DNA from: Eimeria necatrix
Lineage: Eukaryota; Apicomplexa; Conoidasida; Eucoccidiorida; Eimeriidae
DNA: 15,000 nt
Direction of reading: 5' to 3'
Assembly (NCBI RefSeq): GCF_000499385.1
Contig: NW_013654428.1
Coordinates: 1 to 15,000, forward strand
Notes under the pieces: generated by a model
Database searches by the model: none
The model's input: only the letters and a program-made list of their open reading frames with translations
Told to the model about the DNA's origin: nothing
Position numbers and translations under genes: made by a program
Shown here: piece by piece, positions 14,699 to 15,000 of the stretch
How positions within the stretch are numbered: the first letter of the stretch is position 1
How the letters are laid out: every line of letters begins with the position of its first letter

Positions 14699-14868
14699 CT
14701 GGCAGCAAATCTGTCTTTTCTTCCAAAGCCTCAAATGTGGGGCCAATGCTGCTGCAGGCATTGAGGCCCAAAACGCTGCTGCTGCTGCCGAGCTGCTGCA
14801 GCTGCTGCAGCTGCAGCGCCTTCGCGTTCAGGTACCGCAGCATCACTTGGCAGTCCCCGTCCAGCGCC
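14699..14868 (-). CDS. PH-domain protein, first exon seen in the window
   Basis: Following CTGCTGCTCAG (AG at 14870-14869) the frame reads ALDGDCQVMLRYLNAKALQL, QQLQQLGSSSSVLGLNACSS and IGPTFEALEEKTDLLP, then a one-base overhang at CCAG|GTCTTT. Spliced to the next exon this gives LLPDMRERLRV. The sequence is helical, with heptad-like Leu and Gln positions, and GC-rich at third positions. No domain recognised. The alternative start is an ATG at 14981 in a CCATGG context, which would place M-A-P-P and a run of more than thirty Leu before this exon; that would look like an oversized signal peptide and is less likely for a PH protein. Confidence 0.8.
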
Positions 14869-14870
14869 CT

Positions 14871-14948
<78 letters not shown>

Positions 14949-14969
14949 CAACAGCAGCAGCAGCAGCAA
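14871..14969. repeat. Long CAG array with CAA interruption
   Basis: About 23 perfect CAG units are followed by AACAACAACAAC and five more CAG units. On the minus strand it is CTG directly before the acceptor CTGCTCAG|GG of the exon at 14868, so it may be the tract that defines that splice site. The last 30 bases of the window (14970-15000) contain a CCATGG that offers an ATG on both strands. Confidence 0.9.
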
Positions 14970-15000
14970 CGGAGGTGCCATGGCTGCTGCTTCTCGCCTT

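Noticed and set aside
130..14981. Many long open frames of polyCys, polyLeu, polyAla or polySer on both strands
   Set aside because: CAG and CTG arrays contain no stop in any of the six frames, so such frames arise automatically. I kept only frames with non-repeat, family-like or phase-supported segments.
14870..14981. Secreted protein starting at ATG 14981 with a polyLeu signal peptide
   Set aside because: The Leu run exceeds thirty residues, is a pure CTG array and is followed by a good acceptor CTGCTCAG|GG. The downstream protein is a PH-domain protein, expected in the cytoplasm. Kept only as an alternative start.
1..15000. tRNA, rRNA, transposase, reverse transcriptase or viral genes
   Set aside because: No cloverleaf-like sequence, conserved rRNA stretch, DDE or RT motif was seen on either strand by reading.

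Overview
The window looks like a repeat-rich segment of a nuclear chromosome from a coccidian apicomplexan, most likely an Eimeria species. The reasons are pervasive CAG/CTG triplet arrays that run through exons (as Gln, Ala, Ser or Leu runs) and introns alike, many interstitial telomere-like TTTAGGG/CCCTAAA repeats, intron-split genes with T-rich tracts before the acceptor, and other short self-complementary repeats (AGCT, TTAA, GGGGGCCCCC). Triplet arrays rarely contain stops in any frame, so many long open frames here are artefacts. I kept a coding call only where non-repetitive, family-like sequence or phase-matched splice sites support it.

Left part, + strand (272-2973): three exons of a zinc carboxypeptidase (peptidase family M14). 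They join in phase and carry the GVDLNRN motif, the third zinc-ligand His (NFHTYG) and the catalytic Glu (SPEIG). Its 5' part, with the HxxE zinc motif, lies before the window. The 5' intron is filled with AGCT repeats and the second is a 1000-base, TTAA-rich intron. Positions 3100-4650 are ambiguous: a plausible minus-strand reading with a consensus 66-base intron (3098-3954) abuts a plausible + strand exon (3949-4645).

Middle, + strand (about 5121-7748): weak to moderate evidence for an unrecognised multi-exon gene with exons at 5121, 5896, 6459, 6950 and 7484. All inferred joins are phase-compatible and the last exon ends in TAA at 7746-7748.

Positions 7749-9039 separate the ends of two convergent genes and are extreme in structure: a 19-base GC-palindrome minisatellite, telomere-like arrays in fusion (head-to-head) orientation, and three CAG/CTG hairpins.

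Right part, minus strand (14868 down to 9040): a five-exon gene for a pleckstrin-homology (PH) domain protein with a helical N-terminal part, a very large Ser/Arg- and Ala-rich tail, and a C-terminal exon that contains a GGPP tetrapeptide array. The PH fold is split by an intron that itself contains telomere-like repeats and TGCATGCA sites. The beginning of this gene may be at 14981 or beyond the window.

No tRNA, rRNA, CRISPR array, transposase or phage-like gene was seen. The two recognisable genes are not functionally linked as far as the sequence shows.
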